From positions 13,469,524 through 13,533,523 of the forward strand of contig NC_080062.1 of the NCBI RefSeq assembly GCF_026212465.1: a stretch of 64,000 nucleotides of DNA, written 5' to 3'. The DNA is from Amaranthus tricolor. Taxonomy: Eukaryota; Streptophyta; Magnoliopsida; Caryophyllales; Amaranthaceae. Shown piece by piece: positions 10,177 through 21,070 of this stretch. The translations under genes and the position numbers were made by a program. Positions within the stretch are counted from its first letter, which is position 1. The number at the start of each line of letters is the position of its first letter. The notes beneath the pieces are model-generated. The model worked only from the letters and a program-made list of their open reading frames with translations. It made no database searches and was not told the origin of the DNA.

Positions 10177-13100
10177 TATCAGGACTACCAAAATTATTTG
10201 CTCAAAGAATTTTTAGAAAAATAGCTGAACATGATACAGATAAAGAACAAGCTCTTAATAATACTACTTATGGAGGACTTTTCGCTTTCATTAAAAAGGA
10301 AGGTCTTTCTTTATGTGAAGAACTCAAACTCCAAGCCAAATATACCTCTGAAAAGAAACAATCTAGGAAAGAAATTGGATGTTTCTGTGAAGCATTTGGT
10401 ATGGAAGCTATTAGAGCTCCCTCTACAAAAAAGAAAATTAAAAAACAATTTTCTAAATTTTCAAAAGATAAAAATAAAAATTCTTATCCTTCTTATTATC
10501 GAAAGAAACGAGGAAAGAAAAATTTCGGAAATTTCCGAAAATCAAACAAAGCTTTCAAAATCTTTTGTTATTCGTGTGGAAAACCTGGACATAAAGCAAA
10601 TGCTTGTACCACAAAGAAAAAGATTCAAGAATTATTTATTAACGACTCTGAGCTAGGAGATAAAATATCCAAAATATTATTACAAACCCCTGAGTCTACT
10701 TCTTCTTCTTCTTCAGAAAAGGAAGATGACGAAATTTTACAAATTAATGATCAAACTTCTGATTCTGAATCTTCAATTTCTTCCTCTCCTATCAAATGCA
10801 TTAATGTTTTAACAGATAAAGAGAAAAATGTGGAATTTCTTTTTGATCTCGTTGACAAAATCCAAGATAAAGAGATCAAAAGAGAAACCCTTTTGAAACT
10901 CAAAACTATGGTTTTGGGTGAAACCTCTACCTCTAAAAACAAAGAAAGTATTCCAATTCCTCAAATTGAACCTTTCAATATTTCAAAATTATTAGAAAAA
11001 TACTCTTCCAAAGAAATGACTTCTAAATTAATTCCTATTAAGAATCAAACTCTTTCGGTCAAAGATCTTCAACTTGAAATAAATAAAATCAAAGAAGACA
11101 TCATTTCTATCAAAAATAGTTTAAAGCATTTAGAAATCAAAGATTTCGAACTTGAAACAAAATTATCTATTTTAGAAAACCCCATCTATAAAGAAAATCT
11201 TTCTTTGGGAAAAGAGAAAGTTAATGGGGATGATGATGATTTTATCACTGTTATTAATAAAATTAATTTTCAAAAATGGTATGCACCAGTTACTTTTCAA
11301 ATTGGAGATTTTCAAAAAACCTATATTGCTTTAATTGATAGTGGAGCGGATCAAAATTGCTTAAGGGAAGGATTAGTCCCAACTAAATTTTATGAAAAAA
11401 CAAAAACTCGGTTATATAGTGCAAATAGTTCACCCATGGATATTAAATATAAAATTTCAAAAGGAAAGATCATAAATGAAAATTATAGTTTTACTAATAC
11501 TTTCATTATTATTAATGATATTAAGGAAGAAATAATATTAGGCACTCCCTTTTTAACACAAATTTATCCTTTTTGGGTTGATGACAAAGGTGTTCATACA
11601 AAAATTTTAGGGAAACAATTATCATTTCCTTTTTTAAGTCCCATGTTACAAAAAGATATTAATTTATTACAAAATTCTTCAGTAATACAAAGTATAAATT
11701 TAATAAAACAAAAAGAATTTCAAATTTCTTCTTTAAAAGAAGAAATTTCTTTTCAAAGGATTGAAGAACAATTACAACAATCAAAATTGCAACAAAAAAT
11801 TTTTAATTTAGAAAATATTTTAAAATCAAAAGTTTGTGCTGATATTCCAAATGCCTTTTGGGATAGAAAAAGGCATATTGTCACATTGCCATATGAAAAA
11901 GATTTCTCTGAAAAAAATATTCCTACAAAAGCTAGACCCATCCAAATGAATTCTGAGCATCTTGAATTCTGCAAGAAAGAAATTCAAACTCTTTTAGATA
12001 AAAAATTAATAACTCCATCCAAATCTCCTTGGAGCTGTGCAGCATTTTATGTTATGAATGCAGCAGAAAAAGAAAGAGGAGTTCCTAGATTAGTTATTAA
12101 TTACAAACCTTTAAACAAAGTTCTTCAATGGATAAGATATCCAATCCCAAATAAAAGAGATTTAATTAATCGCTTATATAAAGCCAAAATATTTTCAAAA
12201 TTTGATATGAAATCTGGTTTCTGGCAAATACAAATTGCTAAAGAAGATAGGTATAAAACTGCATTCACGGTACCATTTGGACATTATGAGTGGAATGTAA
12301 TGCCTTTTGGACTTAAAAATGCTCCTTCTGAATTTCAACATATAATGAATGATATTTTCAATCAATTTTCTTCATTCATAATTGTTTATATAGATGATGT
12401 TTTAATTTTTTCTCATGATATTGATCAACATTTCAAACATTTACATATATTTCTAAACACTGTTGAAAAAAATGGTTTAGTAGTTTCTGCCACTAAAATG
12501 AAATTATTTCAAACAAAAATTAGATTTTTGGGACATGACATTTATAAAGGAACAATCAAGCCAATTACAAGGTCTTTAGAATTTGCAGAAAAATTCCCTA
12601 ACGAAATTAAAGACAAAACCCAGTTACAAAGATTTTTGGGATGTCTAAATTATATATCAGATTTTTTCCCAAAGCTCAGACAAATTTGCATGCCCCTCTT
12701 TCAAAGACTTCAAAAAAATCCGCCTCCCTGGTCAGAAATTCATACTAAGACTATTATTGAATTAAAACAAAAAATCAAATCACTTCCATGTCTAGGCATT
12801 CCAGATCCATCTGCATTCATGATAGTAGAAACAGATGCATCAGAAATAGGATATGGTGGCATATTAAAACAAAGAATAGATACAAAAGAACAATTAGTTA
12901 GATTTCATTCAGGTCTCTGGCTCGGACCTCAAAAAAATTATTCTACCATTAAAAAGGAAATTTTATCTATAGTACTATGCGTTTCAAAATTTCAAGATGA
13001 TCTTTACAACAAAAAATTTTTGATAAGGATCGACTGCAAATCTGCAAAAGAGGTTCTAGAAAAGGATGTCAAAAACATTGTTTCTAAACAAATTTTTGCA

Positions 13101-13265
13101 AGATGGCAAGCAATTTTATCAGTATTTGATTTTCAAATAGAGCATATAAGAGGCGAAAGTAACTCTCTCCCTGATTTCTTAACTAGAGAATTTCTACAGG
13201 GACATCATAATGCCAAGGAAGAAGAATCAGCAAGAAAAACTCAAAGGGTTCCAGAGTTCAGATGA
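10161..13265 (+). pseudogene. ORF1 polyprotein, 3' part (unit 2)
   Basis: Carries ORF1 from about residue 425 to the end, identical in protein to the unit 1 fragment and to the same part of the intact copies. The first in-frame ATG is 10401. It is separated from its own 5' half (8904-9791) by the minisatellite and junction, which bring stop codons (9843-9845 and 10158-10160). The unit therefore cannot encode one continuous polyprotein. Protease, RT and RNase H motifs are all present in the fragment. It shares A at 10775 with unit 1 (4240), whereas the intact units have G, so units 1 and 2 form one lineage. Confidence 0.88.
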
Positions 13266-14514
13266 TTACGAAATGGAACCAGATCCAAAACCAAACAAAA
13301 CAGAACAAAATAAATTTTCATCCTCCAAAAATCTTCAAACTACCCTATCCATTTCAAACAAATTTACTCAACTAAATGATTTTCCCCCACTTCCATATTC
13401 ACAAATTGTTCAAGAGCCTACTACACAAAATATTATTTCAAATTCAAAACAAAAAGAACCAACTACAAAAATACCAACACAAAGCTTTACCAAATCTGCA
13501 TACATTACAAAAACCGAAATAGAAAATGTATATCTCACTAATTTTACAATTCCTCAAAGCCCACAAATTATTAATTCCATCAATCAAAAAACTTTTCCAA
13601 AAGGTTGCGAATGGATACCAGAAAATCGTTTTAAAACTCAAAGGTTTTATGAATTTATTTTAGTAGATTCAAACTCTGTTGAAATCCAACATATCAAGGA
13701 TTCTTCAGAAAAAATAATTTATTCAAAATGTATTTTTAAGAAAATTATTTCGTCTGTAGAATGGGGAGACCCTTATGCAGAACGAATTTTTTCAAAAAGA
13801 TTTTTCCCTCAAAATTACTCATACTATGATTACAAAATGGCCTGGTATAGAGCATTTTTATTCAGACCATTTGATCATTCATGGTTTTTTATATTTGACA
13901 AATATTGTCCAAAGAAATATCCTATGTGGTTTTATCATTGGTGGTATTTATTTGGACCAACTCCTCAAATTTATCCAAAAGAATGCAATGAGGGTTTCAC
14001 AACTTTTGTTGCCAATTCAAATTATCAAGCTTATGAAACTCCAGTCATGTTTCATGCAGAATTTAAAATTCCATGGATTCTATGTTGGAGTTACTGTCTC
14101 AAACAACACCTTCCACGTCCATATCCATATTCATTAATAAGAGAATTCAAAATTAAATGGTGGGACAAATTTACCTTAGAAATTTGTTCAACAAAAAATG
14201 TTATCTCCTTTTTTCAAACCGGTATAAAAATGGAATACCAATCTCCATCAACCACCAACAAACCTTCACCCTCAAAAGCAACATCAAATTCAAACTCTCC
14301 TCAACACAATAAAAATCCCAAAGTAGAAAGTCCAAATTCAGAATCATTATCTAAAGTCCAGAAAGCTATTCTCAAAAAGATTCTTGAAGATCCACAATAT
14401 GCAAAGAAAATATTATCAGAAGAATCCTCTGATGAGATTTTATCGGAGTTTTCAAATGAGTCTTATGATCCAACATTTGGTGGCCCATTTGCTCAAGATC
14501 CATACGACTTTTAA
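13210..14514 (+). CDS. viral ORF2, 434 residues, function unknown (unit 2)
   Basis: Complete copy with no visible difference in protein from those at 6675 and 19745. It overlaps the last 56 bp of the unit 2 ORF1 fragment in another frame. See the entry at 19745 for content. Confidence 0.8.
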   Translation: MPRKKNQQEKLKGFQSSDDYEMEPDPKPNKTEQNKFSSSKNLQTTLSISNKFTQLNDFPPLPYSQIVQEPTTQNIISNSKQKEPTTKIPTQSFTKSAYITKTEIENVYLTNFTIPQSPQIINSINQKTFPKGCEWIPENRFKTQRFYEFILVDSNSVEIQHIKDSSEKIIYSKCIFKKIISSVEWGDPYAERIFSKRFFPQNYSYYDYKMAWYRAFLFRPFDHSWFFIFDKYCPKKYPMWFYHWWYLFGPTPQIYPKECNEGFTTFVANSNYQAYETPVMFHAEFKIPWILCWSYCLKQHLPRPYPYSLIREFKIKWWDKFTLEICSTKNVISFFQTGIKMEYQSPSTTNKPSPSKATSNSNSPQHNKNPKVESPNSESLSKVQKAILKKILEDPQYAKKILSEESSDEILSEFSNESYDPTFGGPFAQDPYDF

Positions 14515-14880
14515 TATTGAGTTCACAAAAGTTCAATTCAAATGTTCAACAACTCAAATTAATTCATCCGGAAGCACAAACGTAAGCAATGACGAAATCA
14601 AAAGTATCATTCAAATGTTCAACAACTCAAATTAATTCATCCGGAAGCACAAACGTAAGCAATGACGAAATCAAAAGCATCTCCAACAGTAATTCAAAGC
14701 ATCTTCAACAGTAAAGCATCTCCAACAGTGATTCAAAGCATCTTCAACAGTAAAGCATCTTCAATAGTAATTCAAAGCATCTTCTACAGTATTATAGTGT
14801 AACTTTAATAATTATGTTTGTACTATTTCTCTTTAATTTCTTATTGGAAGAGCAGATTGCACCTTATCTCTTCCTTTGTG

Positions 14881-14889
14881 TATAAATAA
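14881..14889 (+). promoter_or_regulatory. TATA box driving the first intact viral unit
   Basis: TATAAATAA. A transcript starting near 14912 would have a leader of about 530 nt before the ORF1 ATG at 15439, and could continue to the AATAAA of the next unit at 21488. Confidence 0.6.
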
Positions 14890-14952
14890 AGTGTCTAGCT
14901 CTAAGATGAGAGCATCCTGTAATTTTTTTTTTTTTGTTTAAGTCTTATCTCA

Positions 14953-14958
14953 AATAAA
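14953..14958 (+). terminator. AATAAA polyadenylation signal, unit 2
   Basis: Hexamer just downstream of the predicted cap site. It would serve as the 3' end signal for RNA that started in unit 1. Confidence 0.5.
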
Positions 14959-15099
14959 TCTAACTTTCTTTACTTATCTTATTATTATCAATTATATAAT
15001 AAGATTTATATCCACAAAATTATTAAATTATTTTCTCTATCGATCCTGTACTCCCTATTGGTATTATTATCAATTATATAAATCTAACTTTTTTGTTTA

Positions 15100-15310
15100 A
15101 GTCTTATCTTGGAAGATAGGCCTAGCTGAACAACTTTCTTTGTTCAAAATGACTGAAGTTGTTTTTTGAGGAAAAGAAAAATTTAGATTTATTTGGAAGA
15201 TAAGTAAATAATTTTGACTGAAGAAAGTTAATAATTTTGACTCTATGCAAAATTTTTTTGCATATTTTTCTTTGTTCAAAATTTTGACTCTATCAATACA
15301 ATTACTAAAG
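15100..15310 (+). other. patchwork of short duplicated scraps before ORF1
   Basis: Short words recur within a small space: GTTTAAGTCTTATCT and AAATCTAACTT each occur here and about 150 bp earlier. TCTTTGTTCAAAAT occurs twice, and variants of ATAATTTTGACT occur three times. ATGCAAAA at 15245-15252 pairs with TTTTGCAT at 15256-15263. The same arrangement sits at about 8565-8775 and 21635-21845. It looks like end-joining filler and lies where a movement-protein region would precede the capsid in related viruses. The ORF1 frame is open from 15241. Confidence 0.6.
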
Positions 15311-15438
15311 ATTTTGAAATAGATAAAAACTATCTAAGAGATGAATTTAATTCCTCTCACAATGCTGAACATCGAGATTGGTTTACATCTTTTTCTCGCT
15401 CCTTTAAAGACTCAATAAGAGATGTATGGTATAAAGAT

Positions 15439-18400
15439 ATGAATACTATTCAAATTAATATCCCGTTTTTTACATGGTTTTTATTGTTTTGTGAAAAACA
15501 AGGTATTGCTAATCCATATTCTCAAAATCACATATTTGTACAAACCAAACTTCAAAAAAATTGGGTTTTGAAGGATGGACAAACAATTAGTTCAGTTCAT
15601 CCACCATTACAAAATATTACTTTTCCCTATTATGACCGTGAAATAAAGGCTAGTCCTTTTAAAGAAGGAAGAGTAGATCAAACAGATAAAACTCCAAATG
15701 TAGAAGACATCATTAAAATTTATCATCAAAATAATTTTACAAATCAAATCCTTCATACCGTTGCTACACAAGTAGATCAACTTTCAAATAAGGTTGATAA
15801 TTTACAAAAAGAAACCTCTAGATCCATAGCCCCTAATACGATTGCATCATTAGGATCTAATAAGGTTTCTGCACCGCATTTCAAACCACCAGGATTAACT
15901 ATACCTATGACTCAAATGTTTCCAAAAAATGGTTTTACTTCTTCTAACTCTAATTCTGCAGTGTTAGATAAAATTCAAAAATCTTTACAAAAATTAGCAG
16001 ATAGTCCAAGTCATATTAAGGTTTTGAGTAAATATCAAAGTTCAGAGATATCTTCTGATGAAGAAAATTCTGAGTCTTTAATCATTTCAAAAGTTGCAAA
16101 GCAATTTCAAGAATCTGATAATGATCCTCATCAAATTAATAAAATACGATCATCTTGGAAGAATATCCCTACAAAAAACTATTATCCTAGGCCTACTCCT
16201 GTTGATCTTCAATATGAAGAAAGGTCTACATTTACCTCCAAATCCTTTTCCCCAGATATGATCCATGAATGGAACATAGATGGAAAATCTGATTATGAAA
16301 TTCTTAATACTCTTCAAAATATGGGAATGGCTATTGTAGCTTACAAGGCAAAACCTTTGGATGAACAAATAATTTTTGGTTTTATTATATCAGGTTTTAC
16401 TGGGCAATTAAAAAACTGGTGGGATAATCTTCTCACTTTACAAGACAGATTAGAAATTTTGAATCACGTTACTGACATCATGGATGATCAAGGAAATGTA
16501 TTTCAAAAATCTGACTGCTGTGATTTCTTAATCATAGTTATTGCCTTTCATTTTGTCGGTAACCCTACTCAAACTCTTTCTTCTGGAGAAACGATTTTAC
16601 AAAATTTACGTTGCCCAACTTTAAGTGACTATAGATGGTATAAAGATACCTTCTTTAGTTATGTTTTACAAAGACAAGATTGCAATCAAAGTTTTTGGAA
16701 AGAAAAATTTATATCAGGACTACCAAAATTATTTGCTCAAAGAATTTTTAGAAAAATAGCTGAACATGATACAGATAAAGAACAAGCTCTTAATAATACT
16801 ACTTATGGAGGACTTTTCGCTTTCATTAAAAAGGAAGGTCTTTCTTTATGTGAAGAACTCAAACTCCAAGCCAAATATACCTCTGAAAAGAAACAATCTA
16901 GGAAAGAAATTGGATGTTTCTGTGAAGCATTTGGTATGGAAGCTATTAGAGCTCCCTCTACAAAAAAGAAAATTAAAAAACAATTTTCTAAATTTTCAAA
17001 AGATAAAAATAAAAATTCTTATCCTTCTTATTATCGAAAGAAACGAGGAAAGAAAAATTTCGGAAATTTCCGAAAATCAAACAAAGCTTTCAAAATCTTT
17101 TGTTATTCGTGTGGAAAACCTGGACATAAAGCAAATGCTTGTACCACAAAGAAAAAGATTCAAGAATTATTTATTAACGACTCTGAGCTAGGAGATAAAA
17201 TATCCAAAATATTATTACAAACCCCTGAGTCTACTTCTTCTTCTTCTTCAGAAAAGGAAGATGACGAAATTTTACAAATTAATGATCAAACTTCTGATTC
17301 TGAATCTTCGATTTCTTCCTCTCCTATCAAATGCATTAATGTTTTAACAGATAAAGAGAAAAATGTGGAATTTCTTTTTGATCTCGTTGACAAAATCCAA
17401 GATAAAGAGATCAAAAGAGAAACCCTTTTGAAACTCAAAACTATGGTTTTGGGTGAAACCTCTACCTCTAAAAACAAAGAAAGTATTCCAATTCCTCAAA
17501 TTGAACCTTTCAATATTTCAAAATTATTAGAAAAATACTCTTCCAAAGAAATGACTTCTAAATTAATTCCTATTAAGAATCAAACTCTTTCGGTCAAAGA
17601 TCTTCAACTTGAAATAAATAAAATCAAAGAAGACATCATTTCTATCAAAAATAGTTTAAAGCATTTAGAAATCAAAGATTTCGAACTTGAAACAAAATTA
17701 TCTATTTTAGAAAACCCCATCTATAAAGAAAATCTTTCTTTGGGAAAAGAGAAAGTTAATGGGGATGATGATGATTTTATCACTGTTATTAATAAAATTA
17801 ATTTTCAAAAATGGTATGCACCAGTTACTTTTCAAATTGGAGATTTTCAAAAAACCTATATTGCTTTAATTGATAGTGGAGCGGATCAAAATTGCTTAAG
17901 GGAAGGATTAGTCCCAACTAAATTTTATGAAAAAACAAAAACTCGGTTATATAGTGCAAATAGTTCACCCATGGATATTAAATATAAAATTTCAAAAGGA
18001 AAGATCATAAATGAAAATTATAGTTTTACTAATACTTTCATTATTATTAATGATATTAAGGAAGAAATAATATTAGGCACTCCCTTTTTAACACAAATTT
18101 ATCCTTTTTGGGTTGATGACAAAGGTGTTCATACAAAAATTTTAGGGAAACAATTATCATTTCCTTTTTTAAGTCCCATGTTACAAAAAGATATTAATTT
18201 ATTACAAAATTCTTCAGTAATACAAAGTATAAATTTAATAAAACAAAAAGAATTTCAAATTTCTTCTTTAAAAGAAGAAATTTCTTTTCAAAGGATTGAA
18301 GAACAATTACAACAATCAAAATTGCAACAAAAAATTTTTAATTTAGAAAATATTTTAAAATCAAAAGTTTGTGCTGATATTCCAAATGCCTTTTGGGATA

Positions 18401-19800
18401 GAAAAAGGCATATTGTCACATTGCCATATGAAAAAGATTTCTCTGAAAAAAATATTCCTACAAAAGCTAGACCCATCCAAATGAATTCTGAGCATCTTGA
18501 ATTCTGCAAGAAAGAAATTCAAACTCTTTTAGATAAAAAATTAATAACTCCATCCAAATCTCCTTGGAGCTGTGCAGCATTTTATGTTATGAATGCAGCA
18601 GAAAAAGAAAGAGGAGTTCCTAGATTAGTTATTAATTACAAACCTTTAAACAAAGTTCTTCAATGGATAAGATATCCAATCCCAAATAAAAGAGATTTAA
18701 TTAATCGCTTATATAAAGCCAAAATATTTTCAAAATTTGATATGAAATCTGGTTTCTGGCAAATACAAATTGCTAAAGAAGATAGGTATAAAACTGCATT
18801 CACGGTACCATTTGGACATTATGAGTGGAATGTAATGCCTTTTGGACTTAAAAATGCTCCTTCTGAATTTCAACATATAATGAATGATATTTTCAATCAA
18901 TTTTCTTCATTCATAATTGTTTATATAGATGATGTTTTAATTTTTTCTCATGATATTGATCAACATTTCAAACATTTACATATATTTCTAAACACTGTTG
19001 AAAAAAATGGTTTAGTAGTTTCTGCCACTAAAATGAAATTATTTCAAACAAAAATTAGATTTTTGGGACATGACATTTATAAAGGAACAATCAAGCCAAT
19101 TACAAGGTCTTTAGAATTTGCAGAAAAATTCCCTAACGAAATTAAAGACAAAACCCAGTTACAAAGATTTTTGGGATGTCTAAATTATATATCAGATTTT
19201 TTCCCAAAGCTCAGACAAATTTGCATGCCCCTCTTTCAAAGACTTCAAAAAAATCCGCCTCCCTGGTCAGAAATTCATACTAAGACTATTATTGAATTAA
19301 AACAAAAAATCAAATCACTTCCATGTCTAGGCATTCCAGATCCATCTGCATTCATGATAGTAGAAACAGATGCATCAGAAATAGGATATGGTGGCATATT
19401 AAAACAAAGAATAGATACAAAAGAACAATTAGTTAGATTTCATTCAGGTCTCTGGCTCGGACCTCAAAAAAATTATTCTACCATTAAAAAGGAAATTTTA
19501 TCTATAGTACTATGCGTTTCAAAATTTCAAGATGATCTTTACAACAAAAAATTTTTGATAAGGATCGACTGCAAATCTGCAAAAGAGGTTCTAGAAAAGG
19601 ATGTCAAAAACATTGTTTCTAAACAAATTTTTGCAAGATGGCAAGCAATTTTATCAGTATTTGATTTTCAAATAGAGCATATAAGAGGCGAAAGTAACTC
19701 TCTCCCTGATTTCTTAACTAGAGAATTTCTACAGGGACATCATAATGCCAAGGAAGAAGAATCAGCAAGAAAAACTCAAAGGGTTCCAGAGTTCAGATGA
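15439..19800 (+). CDS. viral ORF1 polyprotein, intact: capsid, CCHC, protease, reverse transcriptase, RNase H (unit 3)
   Basis: 1,453 residues. Order seen: a heptad-like segment at about 104-125; a capsid region with WKEKFISGLP at 420-429; a Lys/Arg-rich stretch at about 507-550; a CX2CX4HX4C zinc knuckle at 555-568; a Ser/acidic stretch at about 595-630; a probable coiled coil at about 717-756; an aspartic protease with DSGA at 812-815 and ILGTPF at 878-883; a second coiled coil at about 925-975; a reverse transcriptase with motif A Asp1101 and YIDD at 1162-1165; and RNase H with Asp1311, Glu1352, Asp1377 and Asp1424. It would encapsidate, mature and reverse-transcribe viral RNA. No movement-protein domain precedes the capsid. 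The frame is open 66 codons upstream of the first ATG, so the N-terminus is probably truncated. All catalytic residues are present. It overlaps ORF2 by 56 bp. Confidence 0.9.
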   Translation: MNTIQINIPFFTWFLLFCEKQGIANPYSQNHIFVQTKLQKNWVLKDGQTISSVHPPLQNITFPYYDREIKASPFKEGRVDQTDKTPNVEDIIKIYHQNNFTNQILHTVATQVDQLSNKVDNLQKETSRSIAPNTIASLGSNKVSAPHFKPPGLTIPMTQMFPKNGFTSSNSNSAVLDKIQKSLQKLADSPSHIKVLSKYQSSEISSDEENSESLIISKVAKQFQESDNDPHQINKIRSSWKNIPTKNYYPRPTPVDLQYEERSTFTSKSFSPDMIHEWNIDGKSDYEILNTLQNMGMAIVAYKAKPLDEQIIFGFIISGFTGQLKNWWDNLLTLQDRLEILNHVTDIMDDQGNVFQKSDCCDFLIIVIAFHFVGNPTQTLSSGETILQNLRCPTLSDYRWYKDTFFSYVLQRQDCNQSFWKEKFISGLPKLFAQRIFRKIAEHDTDKEQALNNTTYGGLFAFIKKEGLSLCEELKLQAKYTSEKKQSRKEIGCFCEAFGMEAIRAPSTKKKIKKQFSKFSKDKNKNSYPSYYRKKRGKKNFGNFRKSNKAFKIFCYSCGKPGHKANACTTKKKIQELFINDSELGDKISKILLQTPESTSSSSSEKEDDEILQINDQTSDSESSISSSPIKCINVLTDKEKNVEFLFDLVDKIQDKEIKRETLLKLKTMVLGETSTSKNKESIPIPQIEPFNISKLLEKYSSKEMTSKLIPIKNQTLSVKDLQLEINKIKEDIISIKNSLKHLEIKDFELETKLSILENPIYKENLSLGKEKVNGDDDDFITVINKINFQKWYAPVTFQIGDFQKTYIALIDSGADQNCLREGLVPTKFYEKTKTRLYSANSSPMDIKYKISKGKIINENYSFTNTFIIINDIKEEIILGTPFLTQIYPFWVDDKGVHTKILGKQLSFPFLSPMLQKDINLLQNSSVIQSINLIKQKEFQISSLKEEISFQRIEEQLQQSKLQQKIFNLENILKSKVCADIPNAFWDRKRHIVTLPYEKDFSEKNIPTKARPIQMNSEHLEFCKKEIQTLLDKKLITPSKSPWSCAAFYVMNAAEKERGVPRLVINYKPLNKVLQWIRYPIPNKRDLINRLYKAKIFSKFDMKSGFWQIQIAKEDRYKTAFTVPFGHYEWNVMPFGLKNAPSEFQHIMNDIFNQFSSFIIVYIDDVLIFSHDIDQHFKHLHIFLNTVEKNGLVVSATKMKLFQTKIRFLGHDIYKGTIKPITRSLEFAEKFPNEIKDKTQLQRFLGCLNYISDFFPKLRQICMPLFQRLQKNPPPWSEIHTKTIIELKQKIKSLPCLGIPDPSAFMIVETDASEIGYGGILKQRIDTKEQLVRFHSGLWLGPQKNYSTIKKEILSIVLCVSKFQDDLYNKKFLIRIDCKSAKEVLEKDVKNIVSKQIFARWQAILSVFDFQIEHIRGESNSLPDFLTREFLQGHHNAKEEESARKTQRVPEFR

Positions 19801-21049
19801 TTACGAAATGGAACCAGATCCAAAACCAAACAAAACAGAACAAAATAAATTTTCATCCTCCAAAAATCTTCAAACTACCCTATCCATTTCAAACAAATTT
19901 ACTCAACTAAATGATTTTCCCCCACTTCCATATTCACAAATTGTTCAAGAGCCTACTACACAAAATATTATTTCAAATTCAAAACAAAAAGAACCAACTA
20001 CAAAAATACCAACACAAAGCTTTACCAAATCTGCATACATTACAAAAACCGAAATAGAAAATGTATATCTCACTAATTTTACAATTCCTCAAAGCCCACA
20101 AATTATTAATTCCATCAATCAAAAAACTTTTCCAAAAGGTTGCGAATGGATACCAGAAAATCGTTTTAAAACTCAAAGGTTTTATGAATTTATTTTAGTA
20201 GATTCAAACTCTGTTGAAATCCAACATATCAAGGATTCTTCAGAAAAAATAATTTATTCAAAATGTATTTTTAAGAAAATTATTTCGTCTGTAGAATGGG
20301 GAGACCCTTATGCAGAACGAATTTTTTCAAAAAGATTTTTCCCTCAAAATTACTCATACTATGATTACAAAATGGCCTGGTATAGAGCATTTTTATTCAG
20401 ACCATTTGATCATTCATGGTTTTTTATATTTGACAAATATTGTCCAAAGAAATATCCTATGTGGTTTTATCATTGGTGGTATTTATTTGGACCAACTCCT
20501 CAAATTTATCCAAAAGAATGCAATGAGGGTTTCACAACTTTTGTTGCCAATTCAAATTATCAAGCTTATGAAACTCCAGTCATGTTTCATGCAGAATTTA
20601 AAATTCCATGGATTCTATGTTGGAGTTACTGTCTCAAACAACACCTTCCACGTCCATATCCATATTCATTAATAAGAGAATTCAAAATTAAATGGTGGGA
20701 CAAATTTACCTTAGAAATTTGTTCAACAAAAAATGTTATCTCCTTTTTTCAAACCGGTATAAAAATGGAATACCAATCTCCATCAACCACCAACAAACCT
20801 TCACCCTCAAAAGCAACATCAAATTCAAACTCTCCTCAACACAATAAAAATCCCAAAGTAGAAAGTCCAAATTCAGAATCATTATCTAAAGTCCAGAAAG
20901 CTATTCTCAAAAAGATTCTTGAAGATCCACAATATGCAAAGAAAATATTATCAGAAGAATCCTCTGATGAGATTTTATCGGAGTTTTCAAATGAGTCTTA
21001 TGATCCAACATTTGGTGGCCCATTTGCTCAAGATCCATACGACTTTTAA
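19745..21049 (+). CDS. viral ORF2, 434 residues, function unknown (unit 3)
   Basis: The ATG lies inside the last 56 bp of ORF1 in the +1 frame, so translation may depend on reinitiation, leaky scanning or a separate transcript. Residues 1 to about 110 are polar and low in complexity. About 115-345 form a compact region rich in Trp, Tyr and Phe, with WYRAF at 212, WFYHWWYLFG at 240-249 and WWDKF at 317-321. About 350-434 is a Ser/Pro/Asn-rich, then acidic, tail ending DPYDF. I see no signal peptide, membrane segment or enzymatic motif. A second ORF of unknown function after the polyprotein is, to my knowledge, a Florendovirus trait. A transactivator or movement role is possible but has no motif support here. 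Three complete copies are identical in protein, so no decay has accumulated. Confidence 0.82.
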   Translation: MPRKKNQQEKLKGFQSSDDYEMEPDPKPNKTEQNKFSSSKNLQTTLSISNKFTQLNDFPPLPYSQIVQEPTTQNIISNSKQKEPTTKIPTQSFTKSAYITKTEIENVYLTNFTIPQSPQIINSINQKTFPKGCEWIPENRFKTQRFYEFILVDSNSVEIQHIKDSSEKIIYSKCIFKKIISSVEWGDPYAERIFSKRFFPQNYSYYDYKMAWYRAFLFRPFDHSWFFIFDKYCPKKYPMWFYHWWYLFGPTPQIYPKECNEGFTTFVANSNYQAYETPVMFHAEFKIPWILCWSYCLKQHLPRPYPYSLIREFKIKWWDKFTLEICSTKNVISFFQTGIKMEYQSPSTTNKPSPSKATSNSNSPQHNKNPKVESPNSESLSKVQKAILKKILEDPQYAKKILSEESSDEILSEFSNESYDPTFGGPFAQDPYDF

Positions 21050-21070
21050 TATTGAGTTCACAAAAGTTCA

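Larger units (their letters stand above)
14515..15438 (+). promoter_or_regulatory. viral intergenic region, unit 2, upstream of the first intact ORF1
   Basis: Contains the 73-bp duplication (14536-14681), as-1-like motifs (14580-14594, 14653-14667), the short-repeat cluster (14673-14790), a TATA box (14881-14889) and AATAAA (14953-14958). The stretch from about 15100 to 15310 is a patchwork before ORF1. Its place ahead of the intact ORF1-ORF2 pair makes it the promoter most likely to give a full viral transcript. Confidence 0.72.

Noticed and set aside
16766..17191. 141-codon + strand frame, repeated in each viral unit
   Set aside because: It lies wholly inside ORF1 in another frame and is rich in Lys, Leu and Ile from AT-rich sequence; a shadow of the capsid/zinc-knuckle coding region.
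18288..18509. Minus-strand frames of 60-73 codons across the viral units
   Set aside because: They lie antisense to ORF1, ORF2 or the intergenic patchwork and show no domain or promoter.
20310..20672. 120-codon frame overlapping ORF2
   Set aside because: Alternate-frame shadow of ORF2 with no independent start context or motif.
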